Shown: piece by piece, positions 20,801 to 27,496 of the stretch
Layout of the letters: each line of letters starts with the position of its first letter
Position numbering within the stretch: position 1 is the stretch's first letter
IMG/VR virus record: IMGVR_UViG_3300025674_000181
Coordinates: 1-33,948 of that record
Length of the DNA stretch: 33,948 bases
Reading direction: 5' to 3' (one strand)
Origin: a virus
Notes under the pieces: model-generated
What the model was told of the DNA's origin: nothing
Database searches by the model: none
Seen by the model: the letters and a program-made list of their open reading frames with translations, nothing else
Made by a program: the position numbers and the translations under genes

Positions 20801-23800
20801 TGACTCCATAAATGATCTTTGTATTTGATTTAAACCCTCTTTCCTGACTTCATTTTTTGCAGTCTGTATGAAATCTAATAATTCTCCACCAGAAACTTGC
20901 TTAGCGAAGTTTGGAACTTCCCCTGTTTTTTGGTTTGGATTTAATTTTCCTCCATGTAATTTTCTTGCTTTCTCTAAAGAGCCGCCTTCTTGTTCTTGAT
21001 TAACAACAGCTAGGCCTGGATTTTTCCCACTCTTAAGTTGTGGAGCTGAAACGACTTTGGGAGTGAATCCCATAGATTTCTCTCGCTCTATTGCTTCTGA
21101 TACAGCTCCAGAGAATTCGGGTTTGTCTTGTAATACACTTTCAGCTTTATCAGAAAATAATTTTGCAAAATTAGGAATCTTTCCTCGATTTGCCATTATT
21201 CTTCCTGCATATTCAGGATTACTGAATTGCATGTATGGCCTAGTTACATCTGGTTTTCCTAAAGCTTCTGATTGAGCTCTTAAATCTTTTTTTATTTCAG
21301 CTTGAGCTGATTCACTCAATCCCCTGAAGCTTTTGCTATTCAGAAATTGTCTTATATCTTCATAATTTCTCTCGCTCAGTTTTATACTATTTTCTTTTGT
21401 GCTCCAGAAGTTTTTGCCTCCCGCCCTACTATGAAACATTCCACTGTCTTGCTTGAAAGATTTTACTGCTTGAGAGAGAGTTTTCATTCTCCCGAATGCA
21501 AAGTTTGGAACTCCCCTTCTTCTGCCCAATGCTGTTCCAAACATTCTTTTGTATCTTGCCTTTCTTTCTTCTAATACATCTTCTACAATTTTATTTTTAC
21601 CAAATACTTCTGTCATGTATTTTGATTGACCGCTGGCTATTGAAGAAAGAGCGTTTTTGGGGCTCATAGCCCCTCCTTCTCGTGCGGGATCCAAGAGACT
21701 TTCAAATTCAGCAAAAATATTTTTAGGCATTATGTTTGTTCTAGCCATTTTTGATAATTGCCTCACATCATAATTCAGGAAACTTCTTCCAACAGATGGA
21801 ATCATTGATTTTTGATTTGTTGAAGTTTGATCCGCCATTCTTTGATCAAAAGCTATTCTATTTGTTAAGTCTTGACCCCTGAATCTTCCGCTAAATTCTC
21901 CAAAGTAACCTGGGCCAGTTAAGCCCATCCTCTCTCGAGAAGTTTTCCATTGCTGGGCGAATTGACCACCATGCATAGAACGAAGTATTGATTTAGAACT
22001 CCTGTTCTGTTCGTATGCCAATCTAGCCATGGTTTCTTTGGGCTTCTCTCCAATATTCGAGTATTTTTTCTCAAGATCTGTGGTTACTTCACTACCCACA
22101 ATGGATTGCCTGTTTTTGCTCTTCTTGACTGCTGTAAATTGTTTTTTAATTTCAGAGGTTACAAGTTCATTATCGCTGATTATATCTTTGAAGAATGTAT
22201 TTAAAATACCCGTTTTTTCACCCCCCTTTGTTCCAGCTGCATCTCTAAATTGAATAAATTGACCAGGCACAGTCCCCTGTATTCTGTCTGTTTTTCCAGT
22301 TAAGTACGCGAAAAATTCTCTTGGAGTTGCGCTTCTCAAGTCGTGAGCTATATTTGCTGCTGCATTAGGAAGGCCTTTCCTTACATTAATTTTACCAGAA
22401 GATCCTTTACTGCTGTAATAATCAAAATCAGCAGCAATTCCTGGGTCTTGCAGAATCGCATTTTTAACAGCCGTAAGCCCCTTATTATCTAAAAACTTTA
22501 AAGCATTTATAGCTTGACTGGGTCTACCCTCATACTCAATTAATCTATCTACACTTTTAATATATTTACTGTTTGCGGCCATCGCTTCTTCTGTACCAAT
22601 TCCTCTTTTGGTCTTTGCGTTTAATCCGCTTTCCACTGACCCCTCTAGCTTTTCTCTTCTACCAAGAGACATTATCTGAGGAGTATTTTTACTACTGTAT
22701 AATTGATCTATATAATCTTGTCCATATGGAGTTTGGGGTAAAGCAAAATTCGGGACATATCCTCTGTTTGAAAGTTTATATGTCCAATCGTCCGCTCCCC
22801 ACATTCCCTCTGGCTCAAGAGTATCTTTACTAAATTTTGAATTTTTATTTTTTAGTACATTAAAGCTTCCTTGCTTTGCGATACTATCTATTACTCTCAT
22901 TGCAGATAGAGAAGTAGACATATCTCCATAAAGCCCACTATAACCTCTTTTTCTTGCAAAAGACGCCATGTATTCATATAGCTTTCTTCCGTAACCCTTT
23001 CCGCGTAAAGTTTTATCTGCTTCTCCAGTGAAAACAACTTGCAGAGCCTTCTTGCCAGGTTTCATTGGATCATCAATTTCAACAGCTTGAGACTGAACAA
23101 ATTGTTTGTCTCCAACAAAAGATGAAAACTGAACTTGTTTTGGGGGACCAAACTCTCCTTGATCTCCTCCAAAAGTTTGTTTTTTAACTTGAAATCCAGC
23201 AAAATTTGGTATATGTCCTTGTGCTGCAATTGATGGATCAACTTTATACTTCTTTCCTTGAGAAACTACACTGCTTACATTTGATAAAATTAATCTTCTA
23301 TATGCGTCTGCACCTTCACCCTCAGATCCCACCCAGAGAGCTCGAGTTCCAGTAGCTTTATCCATTTCTCCATAACTAACATAATTACCTGGAGCGGGAG
23401 CTCCTTTTTTGTATTTATTGACCCCCCATCTGGCTTTTTGATATGTCATCATCTGGCCTTTCTTTGTGGTATAATCTATAGATTTAAAAAGACCACTGGT
23501 GAGAATATTATCTAGTGCTGATAAGCCTATTTTGCCGTCAAAAGATCTCTGTTCATTGACCGTACTTGCAAGTTTAGCTGCATTTGGATTTTTATTTGCC
23601 GAAGCTATTTTTCCTGCATTGATTTTTAGTGCATAATTAGGAATTGAACCTTGGTGCATATATGGATCAAATCCGTGAGCTTTTGCAAAATCTTTTTTGT
23701 ATTTTTTTCCAGCATCACTTTTTTGTGGTGGCATGATAGCTGGCTGGGATGATCCAACGAATTTTTTTACAGTTTCTGCTGTGTTGTAAACTACCCTACC

Positions 23801-25531
23801 CTCTCCAGGCATATTCATTGATTTGACGGCTCCTGGCTTGTAACCCCCTTCTAATGCACCCTTTTTTTCAGCTTCTTTTTCTTTATTGGATACATAATTA
23901 GGAACATGCCCCTCACTTTTCGTTTTCCTCAAATTAGCTCCAAACCCAGCCCTCGCTAATCCTGGTGATACTGCCGCTGCTGCAGCGGCAATTTTCGCCT
24001 GTTCTCTTGATTGAGCTTGAAGTATGGATAAAATAGTTCTTTCTTGAGCTGCTCTATTTCCCTCTTGTGATAGTATTCTTTTTTGAATTGCACTATTCTC
24101 ACCAAGAACTGCTACAATAGACTTTTGAATTTGACGTTGTTTTTCAGCTGCGGAAACTACACCAAGCAATTCTTTAACACTTCCTCCTAAGAACTTTACA
24201 GTTTTTAGAAAAAGTTTACTTAAAACAGCAAATGCAACAACTAAACCTGGTCCAGATAATACTTTGCCGAAACCTCGAACGAGACCTTGCGCAAGGTCTG
24301 AGCCCATACTTTCACCTTCTTCTTTACCCAAGAAATCACTAATTCCAGATATTTGATCTCTAATGAAAGTTAAGTAATCTCTTATGCTATCTGAAAAAGC
24401 TAAATTACCTATTACTTCAGACAATTCTTGTATACTTGTTGCGGTTTGAGCTGTTAATGCAGATAAAGATCTATTTAAAATTTCATTTTTCTTGTAGGCT
24501 TCATCTGTTGCTGTACTGGCTATTTTTGTAGCTCTTGCTAAAATACTATTTTGACTCGACAAATCCTTGATGGCTGCCTTTAGAATGTTGATTTGAAAAA
24601 CTCCACCTACTTGTTCGGCTACTGCAGCTTTTGTAGTATCAGCCAATCTTTCATATGTACTAGATAAATTTTCCAAAACTCTAATTGCTGGCAATGTGTT
24701 TCCTTCAACATCCCTGACTGCTATGCCTAATTCTTCTAATCTATTTAGCGTACTAGATCTTTGAACTCTGGTAAAGATTGTCTTAAAACTATTACCAATG
24801 ACTTTACCGCCTCTAGCCGTGGTTTGTTGAGCTGCCGTTACTGCACCTAATAGTTCGTCAAAGCTTACGCCAGCATCTTGAGCTACAGCACCTGCTCTAG
24901 ACACCGCATCTATCAAGTCTTCAGTGCTAACCGCAAACTGAACATCTACAGCAGCCATTTTACTTAATATTTTGGTTGAATCAAGACCCGCTTTGTTGAA
25001 AGTATTTAATGCTGCCGTCAAACCGTTAACCGCAGCTGCAGCATCTAGCCCTGTTAGTCTTGTTAATATAAGAGCATCATTTGTTCTTTTTAAAGTCTCT
25101 TCCATTGTGAGACCTTGTCGAGCGAGTTCAGTTGCCGCAGTAGCTACCGTATTAAAACTCTGAGCAGTATTTTTTGCTACTTTAAATAAGTTGCTACTGA
25201 ATTCATCTAGCTGCTTGTTCGTCAAGCCCATGACCACATTAATTTCAGTCATTTTTCTCTCTACTTCAATTGTGGTCTGAACTAGGGAAGCAAAAGCTTT
25301 CTGAACCCCCTGAATAATTCCTACTGATGCTCCAAATGCAATAACACGAGCATTAGAAGCTTCTAGTGATTTATTAAATTCACTAACTGAACCAGTAATT
25401 TTACCTAATGGTCTAGTAAAATTTTTGTCATTAATTGCAATGTTAAGACCGCCACGAGTGTTAACATTTTTAATGGCTTTACGAATAGACTCCTCGAGTC
25501 CAGTCTGAACTGTTGGTATTTTAATCGGCAT
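14834..25531 (-). CDS. H: Giant tail tape measure protein (3565 aa) with embedded modules
   Basis: This protein sets tail length and probably passes into the host envelope during DNA entry. Residues ~60-420 match the phage tape measure core (TEINVVMGLTNKQLDEFSSNL, ATELARQGLTMEETLKR, GLDAAAAVNGLTAALNTFNKAG, ARGGKVIGNSFKTIFTRVQR). A hydrophobic stretch follows near 430-450. Residues ~540-1545 hold seven G-x-[VI]-P-N-[FY]-[AV] motifs separating modules, one GNAT-like. Gly-rich hydrophobic segments lie near 1940-2010 and 2190-2260, followed by long Gln/Glu/Lys-rich coiled-coil regions. Two VPxxLTGGEYV motifs near residues 3215-3235 and 3465-3480 are typical of tape measure C-termini. At about 0.15 nm per residue the length implies a tail up to ~500 nm, less if the insert is globular. 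AAGGA at 25541-25545 supports the start. Confidence 0.95.
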   Translation of the reverse strand: MPIKIPTVQTGLEESIRKAIKNVNTRGGLNIAINDKNFTRPLGKITGSVSEFNKSLEASNARVIAFGASVGIIQGVQKAFASLVQTTIEVERKMTEINVVMGLTNKQLDEFSSNLFKVAKNTAQSFNTVATAATELARQGLTMEETLKRTNDALILTRLTGLDAAAAVNGLTAALNTFNKAGLDSTKILSKMAAVDVQFAVSTEDLIDAVSRAGAVAQDAGVSFDELLGAVTAAQQTTARGGKVIGNSFKTIFTRVQRSSTLNRLEELGIAVRDVEGNTLPAIRVLENLSSTYERLADTTKAAVAEQVGGVFQINILKAAIKDLSSQNSILARATKIASTATDEAYKKNEILNRSLSALTAQTATSIQELSEVIGNLAFSDSIRDYLTFIRDQISGISDFLGKEEGESMGSDLAQGLVRGFGKVLSGPGLVVAFAVLSKLFLKTVKFLGGSVKELLGVVSAAEKQRQIQKSIVAVLGENSAIQKRILSQEGNRAAQERTILSILQAQSREQAKIAAAAAAVSPGLARAGFGANLRKTKSEGHVPNYVSNKEKEAEKKGALEGGYKPGAVKSMNMPGEGRVVYNTAETVKKFVGSSQPAIMPPQKSDAGKKYKKDFAKAHGFDPYMHQGSIPNYALKINAGKIASANKNPNAAKLASTVNEQRSFDGKIGLSALDNILTSGLFKSIDYTTKKGQMMTYQKARWGVNKYKKGAPAPGNYVSYGEMDKATGTRALWVGSEGEGADAYRRLILSNVSSVVSQGKKYKVDPSIAAQGHIPNFAGFQVKKQTFGGDQGEFGPPKQVQFSSFVGDKQFVQSQAVEIDDPMKPGKKALQVVFTGEADKTLRGKGYGRKLYEYMASFARKRGYSGLYGDMSTSLSAMRVIDSIAKQGSFNVLKNKNSKFSKDTLEPEGMWGADDWTYKLSNRGYVPNFALPQTPYGQDYIDQLYSSKNTPQIMSLGRREKLEGSVESGLNAKTKRGIGTEEAMAANSKYIKSVDRLIEYEGRPSQAINALKFLDNKGLTAVKNAILQDPGIAADFDYYSSKGSSGKINVRKGLPNAAANIAHDLRSATPREFFAYLTGKTDRIQGTVPGQFIQFRDAAGTKGGEKTGILNTFFKDIISDNELVTSEIKKQFTAVKKSKNRQSIVGSEVTTDLEKKYSNIGEKPKETMARLAYEQNRSSKSILRSMHGGQFAQQWKTSRERMGLTGPGYFGEFSGRFRGQDLTNRIAFDQRMADQTSTNQKSMIPSVGRSFLNYDVRQLSKMARTNIMPKNIFAEFESLLDPAREGGAMSPKNALSSIASGQSKYMTEVFGKNKIVEDVLEERKARYKRMFGTALGRRRGVPNFAFGRMKTLSQAVKSFKQDSGMFHSRAGGKNFWSTKENSIKLSERNYEDIRQFLNSKSFRGLSESAQAEIKKDLRAQSEALGKPDVTRPYMQFSNPEYAGRIMANRGKIPNFAKLFSDKAESVLQDKPEFSGAVSEAIEREKSMGFTPKVVSAPQLKSGKNPGLAVVNQEQEGGSLEKARKLHGGKLNPNQKTGEVPNFAKQVSGGELLDFIQTAKNEVRKEGLNQIQRSFMESTRAIDKFTASTEEGRKFLDQYSKSYAGSARSIKEFNIRESMRLGTLGGESLDRQNFARQAIRADGAAALAGQGGPIGELVKNLQSSQDGFEKTLVQQMSVARASGDTETLKVLKDLDRQLDQKFMADRNMPAATAKAVRSSIRSENLTNKRIEKFSSQDGFNKKSMERFYGQEFLKKQNVKFQDKQEANAIMAALMKSKEGRGSFQGFLRDQGVASSNKYLARAGLMTGDFGRMTEGSKGGGVFLRGLEKMTKKFESNQGKSASTAFASLMKQATKIGSSPANVAALQGVVQATREQAKATSQQTAQTARVAAAQSKIAGGSVVGGSFSSGLAGSNVRGAGFRAAAANSAGRMFGGIRQGAKGFMKSGMTGFGGNVGLGLSFILPMLSGMIQNPRSREDRAVMKNGQFQVQDRGRDTASNVLMGAGMGAIFGPTGALVGAAAGFIQSMKKQTLSIEEQVRLKEKEISLIGQNISALSGLQNLQNARAEAFSGGNQMDLNRLDAQINQTLASINDKQILKQTVNAMGDQNAMSKVEQQLADRMAIATSQQNFAMGIRNNDASASGVALGSMMMQRVQSGETTMDKVEDALTGIKATVAQMKTKSDFMDIGELNALRKKANRAQGFTSGGTMIGGGVGAAIGGIGAKVGMGMMATGVGAIPGAMIMGLSTAVGGIIGTTLGREIETMMASDQLKDATTMGVDELKELQKLATTGVMDQNVVDAMIAAFREGEISMLDIANEATESLKMFKEMTTNAETMASQIFNLNKTFKDAITKLTVDLEVKKIAQQSELNYERSVADYTAQFMGGRKSSDYMADKKETLFEKEAGFRRINFQQESDISLIQGIKANEKNLNFNATEREQIIKGIQDKGMSFAETIVNDLEIGGRELQEEEVKVIKDLIIQRQTQGKILEAQILAERKSLQLSLRQNAITEKINQELQVNNLKLNNAALDRGVAMTRASGDKDVTTSRLQFKSNEIFRGYKNDEQEASRQQKLRKDQFDEELKFRQAEVIENVREEALRLASERDLINSLNNLGEVIEKTLGSGKETSSEVSRETAPRVPAASPVGRQNPGSAVTLNSPELDAKRTLLSKHIVEQKTEEKALKNSENNVSLQVERLNKLRKHRGSLDYTRAKKVTSDMADEEQKRFEKINAELSGLSGLGPVANPSVTERKHLKFNRDVNTAKKGGHKIMQYTSGSNRGTKFYEITRESKQTQENMKAGLDERIRQQEALVAKAKSANDAQKAKLAQVTKEKENIRKEMQILTNQKRTTSSGEEPGKGPSITQQDQAKSKLDPNKDVKTTEFTKQSGDVSLAIANARSVDEIMNFYSEALEKAKGNDELFAEIAEQRKISLEKYILGQNAITENMQKKFQELEAQARVTDFTKTLKFTDLSQESASRQANMDRYDVRAAAASSALQIATDDRQADIQSQMLDMNPFATRLERAEAKLQSEQVQYKGDPGMMDNYSKNLELMSQLKSDLHDEESAETRDVEEIKRLQTELAKLNETNQNLILQMERTTPRDKGFAKEFTQQFSLGLEVGFAGVEQQAEGIYARLGQDMPMVLKDGLADAMQTAISGAESFSDAMKGVGIQLLNMVQQAFLQSAASRITGAIGNITGGLFGTGGEKKFNVGGVVTGGSGVRDDVPAMLTGGEYVIKKSSVDKYGVNFMNRVNSGMVQGFNEGGGVNLNIAGPKAAKRESYQDKNDYGSVTRYKETRPEIGISRSLSAKAISNDRQIQEFFREQENQFQQDLETRRQEEYREKVKKYKKKQERNVWKRLALTALGGFAISKGMDWLNGTGFMSKLNDKNQAKALNRQLDSNQSYTFDRGRTGYQIDPIERKGIRSDIMAFKKEGWTAAQQSKYLRQQNIQHKITGSQDDYRINFNTGGNVPSILTGGEYVMSKEAVQSYGTGAMDKINSGTFSPTAQANSNTGASTVSHGDVNISINVNDSGSKTENSSNNPLATPEFASRVKNAVMEVIAREKRIGGTLR
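20903..23911 (-). repeat. Seven dispersed G-x-[VI]-P-N-[FY]-[AV] motifs in the tape measure insert
   Basis: Copies end at residues 547 (GHVPNYV), 634 (GSIPNYA), 778 (GHIPNFA), 930 (GYVPNFA), 1345 (RGVPNFA), 1456 (GKIPNFA) and 1543 (GEVPNFA). Spacing varies from 87 to 415 residues, so the motif punctuates different modules rather than marking a tandem repeat. Stretches between copies have distinct composition; for example, the segment before copy 2 contains QPAIMPPQKS and HGFDPY, and the one before copy 7 contains AVSEAIEREKSMGFTPKVV and NPGLAVVNQEQEG. Possible roles are a structural clasp, a docking site on the tube or chaperone, or a processing site. Confidence 0.85.
22817..23179 (-). other. 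GNAT N-acetyltransferase-like module inside the tape measure
   Basis: Residues ~785-905 lie between PNFA motifs 3 and 4. They carry the GNAT acetyl-CoA binding signature R-x-x-G-x-G at R843, G846 and G848 (LRGKGYGRKLYEYMASFARK), preceded by a beta strand (ALQVVFTGEAD) and followed by a strand and helix (GYSGLYGDMSTSLSAMRVIDSIAKQGSF) in the positions expected for GNAT motifs A and B. The size matches a compact GNAT fold. Activity and substrate are unknown. Confidence 0.72.
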
Positions 25532-25545
25532 TTTCCTTATTCCTT

Positions 25546-25562
25546 AATAAATATATACACTC
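25546..25562 (-). promoter_or_regulatory. Candidate late promoter for the tape measure unit
   Basis: On the minus strand this reads GAGTGTATATATTTATT, 15-31 bases upstream of the tape measure ATG and directly after the hairpin terminator of the tube gene. The same core occurs at 29017-29032 and 32076-32093. A promoter is expected here because the terminator would otherwise isolate the tape measure and tail-tip genes. No classical -35 box is evident. Confidence 0.5.
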
Positions 25563-25571
25563 AAAACAACA

Positions 25572-25596
25572 AAAAACCCCCTATTCGGGGGTTTTT
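25572..25596 (-). terminator. Intrinsic terminator after the tail tube gene (bidirectional shape)
   Basis: A perfect 10-bp stem, AAAAACCCCC pairing with GGGGGTTTTT around a five-base loop (TATTC), lies 31 bases beyond the tube stop codon. The A and T runs flank the GC stem on both sides, so it can terminate on either strand. It separates the abundant tube protein from the tape measure gene. Confidence 0.9.
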
Positions 25597-25627
25597 AGTT
25601 TGATGTTTTTCTCTTTGGAAAACTCGA

Positions 25628-27409
25628 TCAACGACCAGGTATTTGATAATGTTGAGGAATGATACTGCGATTAGCACCAGATATAAATACTCCATGCAAC
25701 TTATCGTCTGGACCACCAATTTGTGCAGTGAATGAAAGATCGATACTTTTGTTACTTCCAATATCAGAACTGATCGACTCACTTTCGATTCTAGCTCCTC
25801 GAAAATCAATAATTAAACTATCGAATTTATTGTTTACATCACAAGCTTGATTTGCTTTAACTTTGATTTGAATATCATGCTCATCACAATCATCAATCAA
25901 GTTAGCAAGATTTCCAGTGCCTACTTCTGAAAGAAGGGCTGATATACTCAATGTTGCGACAACTGGGGTATCGACCACACGTGCAAAAGAGAACCTTGAA
26001 CCAAGTCTATCAATTGGGCTCCTAGAAAGAGGCATTGATAAGTTAAAGCTTTGAATATGGAAAGATCCATCACCAGAAACATCAGGAATCAATGCTAGCT
26101 TTTGTGGTAATGATAATGTAATATCACCAGGTCGAAGAGCTGAGATTGAAGTTTCTCCAAATTCTCCTGTAGAGGGTGAAGCTCCACCGTCGTCTCCCCG
26201 ATATTCTTTCGGATGAGCCAAAGTATAATGAATTCCTTTTAGTGCAGTTCCTTCTTCTAGATTTACAGATGGTACACTTTGTCCACTGCTTCCTACGATA
26301 GATACAGCATTATAAAGCTCAACAGTTGTGGAAGTTGTAGGTAACGAACCAACAGAGGCTTCAAAACTATAGTCGGTAATGTATCCATTACCCAAACCAA
26401 GAACTGTTCTAGAAGTTTCATCGGGCCAATTGTTTTGCTCGTGAAATGCATCGGTTTGCTCGGGAGTGGTTAAGATAAAGAAATTCTTACCAGCATCTTC
26501 CTGACGAATATGGTGAGTCGAAGCATTATAATCTATGGATGACATATTTAATCCGACATCATCACTTCCTTGCAGCTGAAATCCAAGATTTCTCTCGTTG
26601 AATCCGTCTGTTGGAAGATAAGAAAAATCTAAATTAACCGTGGGTGGCTCAAGAGCGATAGCGTCGATACGAGCAAGTTGCCCGAAAGTATTAATGTCTG
26701 TACGGTTAATCGTAAAACTATAATTAGCACTTTGTACACGATGCAATTGTTGAACTAAGTTCTCGTAACTGCCGTGAAATGGCTGAATGCAAACACCCAG
26801 AGGTGCATTATTTTTATTTAAAAGTTTAGTGGCAGTCCTATCGTCATAATATCCACTCAGAGCCGCATCAAATTTGTCTTTAGTGGAGTAAACTGCTAAA
26901 CATCCACTTAGTTGCGCTCCTCTCGTGGTAACATCAATAGTTGGTTCAAATAACACTCGATTTATATTATCTGTCGTGACACTATTTAGATTAGGAATAT
27001 TCTTATAAAGTGTTCCTGCCTCAGCATGGGCATTTCTAGCTTCCACAGCTTTCCCACTAAGAACTGCCAGATCTCTAATTGCATAATTCTTGCCTTTATC
27101 AACGCCTTGCGCAGCAGTCTTCAATTCTGACTCTGAAGGAGCCTCTCCATTAGTAATATAGGGGTCTTGATTTAAACCAATTGGATTAACCAAACTCATA
27201 TAACCAACTTTGTTGCCTGGATAAGTTCCTCCATTAAAGCTTGCTGTTGGGCTCGGTTGACTTCTGACTTGTGAGGTTGCTGACGCATCTCCAGTTGCCC
27301 CAAGTCCAGTGAGAAGTGCGCTACATGTAAAGTGAGCTCCGCTAGCATTAGGGCTTACAAATAGAGCTTCACTTTGATAAATTACTCGATTGCGATGATT
27401 TTTTGACAT
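25628..27409 (-). CDS. Major tail tube protein, two-domain (593 aa)
   Basis: Forms the tail tube around the tape measure. Two related domain halves can be traced: residues ~220-258 (SANYSFTINRTDINTFGQLA then PPTVNLDFSYL) with ~345-373 (ITDYSFEASVGSLPTTSTTVELYN), and ~449-491 (IQSFNLSMPLSRSPIDRLGS then PVVATLSISALL) with ~532-570 (ARIESESISSDIGSNKSIDL then SFTAQIGG). A tube protein with two fused domains is known in phage T5 (pb6), where three copies give a pseudo-hexameric ring; the same is inferred here. The gene is followed by a strong terminator and looks less AT-rich than its neighbours, as expected for a very abundant protein. No Shine-Dalgarno sequence is clear before the ATG. Confidence 0.82.
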   Translation of the reverse strand: MSKNHRNRVIYQSEALFVSPNASGAHFTCSALLTGLGATGDASATSQVRSQPSPTASFNGGTYPGNKVGYMSLVNPIGLNQDPYITNGEAPSESELKTAAQGVDKGKNYAIRDLAVLSGKAVEARNAHAEAGTLYKNIPNLNSVTTDNINRVLFEPTIDVTTRGAQLSGCLAVYSTKDKFDAALSGYYDDRTATKLLNKNNAPLGVCIQPFHGSYENLVQQLHRVQSANYSFTINRTDINTFGQLARIDAIALEPPTVNLDFSYLPTDGFNERNLGFQLQGSDDVGLNMSSIDYNASTHHIRQEDAGKNFFILTTPEQTDAFHEQNNWPDETSRTVLGLGNGYITDYSFEASVGSLPTTSTTVELYNAVSIVGSSGQSVPSVNLEEGTALKGIHYTLAHPKEYRGDDGGASPSTGEFGETSISALRPGDITLSLPQKLALIPDVSGDGSFHIQSFNLSMPLSRSPIDRLGSRFSFARVVDTPVVATLSISALLSEVGTGNLANLIDDCDEHDIQIKVKANQACDVNNKFDSLIIDFRGARIESESISSDIGSNKSIDLSFTAQIGGPDDKLHGVFISGANRSIIPQHYQIPGR

Positions 27410-27425
27410 GATATTTGAAAGTTTA

Positions 27426-27472
27426 AATTAATGTGGAATTACAATAAATTACAGCTAAACATAATTAATGTG
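27426..27472 (-). repeat. Pair of 10-bp direct repeats upstream of the tail tube gene
   Basis: The sequence CACATTAATT (minus strand) occurs at 27463-27472 and again at 27426-27435, 37 bases apart, with TT[TC] before each copy. Both lie in the 87-base gap between the tube gene and the preceding neck gene, the only sizeable gap upstream of the tube. This could be an operator or part of a promoter giving extra tube expression. The candidate late-promoter core seen elsewhere is absent here. Confidence 0.45.
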
Positions 27473-27496
27473 AAATTTTTTATTTTTTTTATAAAA

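Noticed and set aside
15720-24972. Several plus-strand open frames of 60-130 codons inside the tape measure gene
   Set aside because: All are antisense to a clearly homologous protein, have odd composition and no leader signals.
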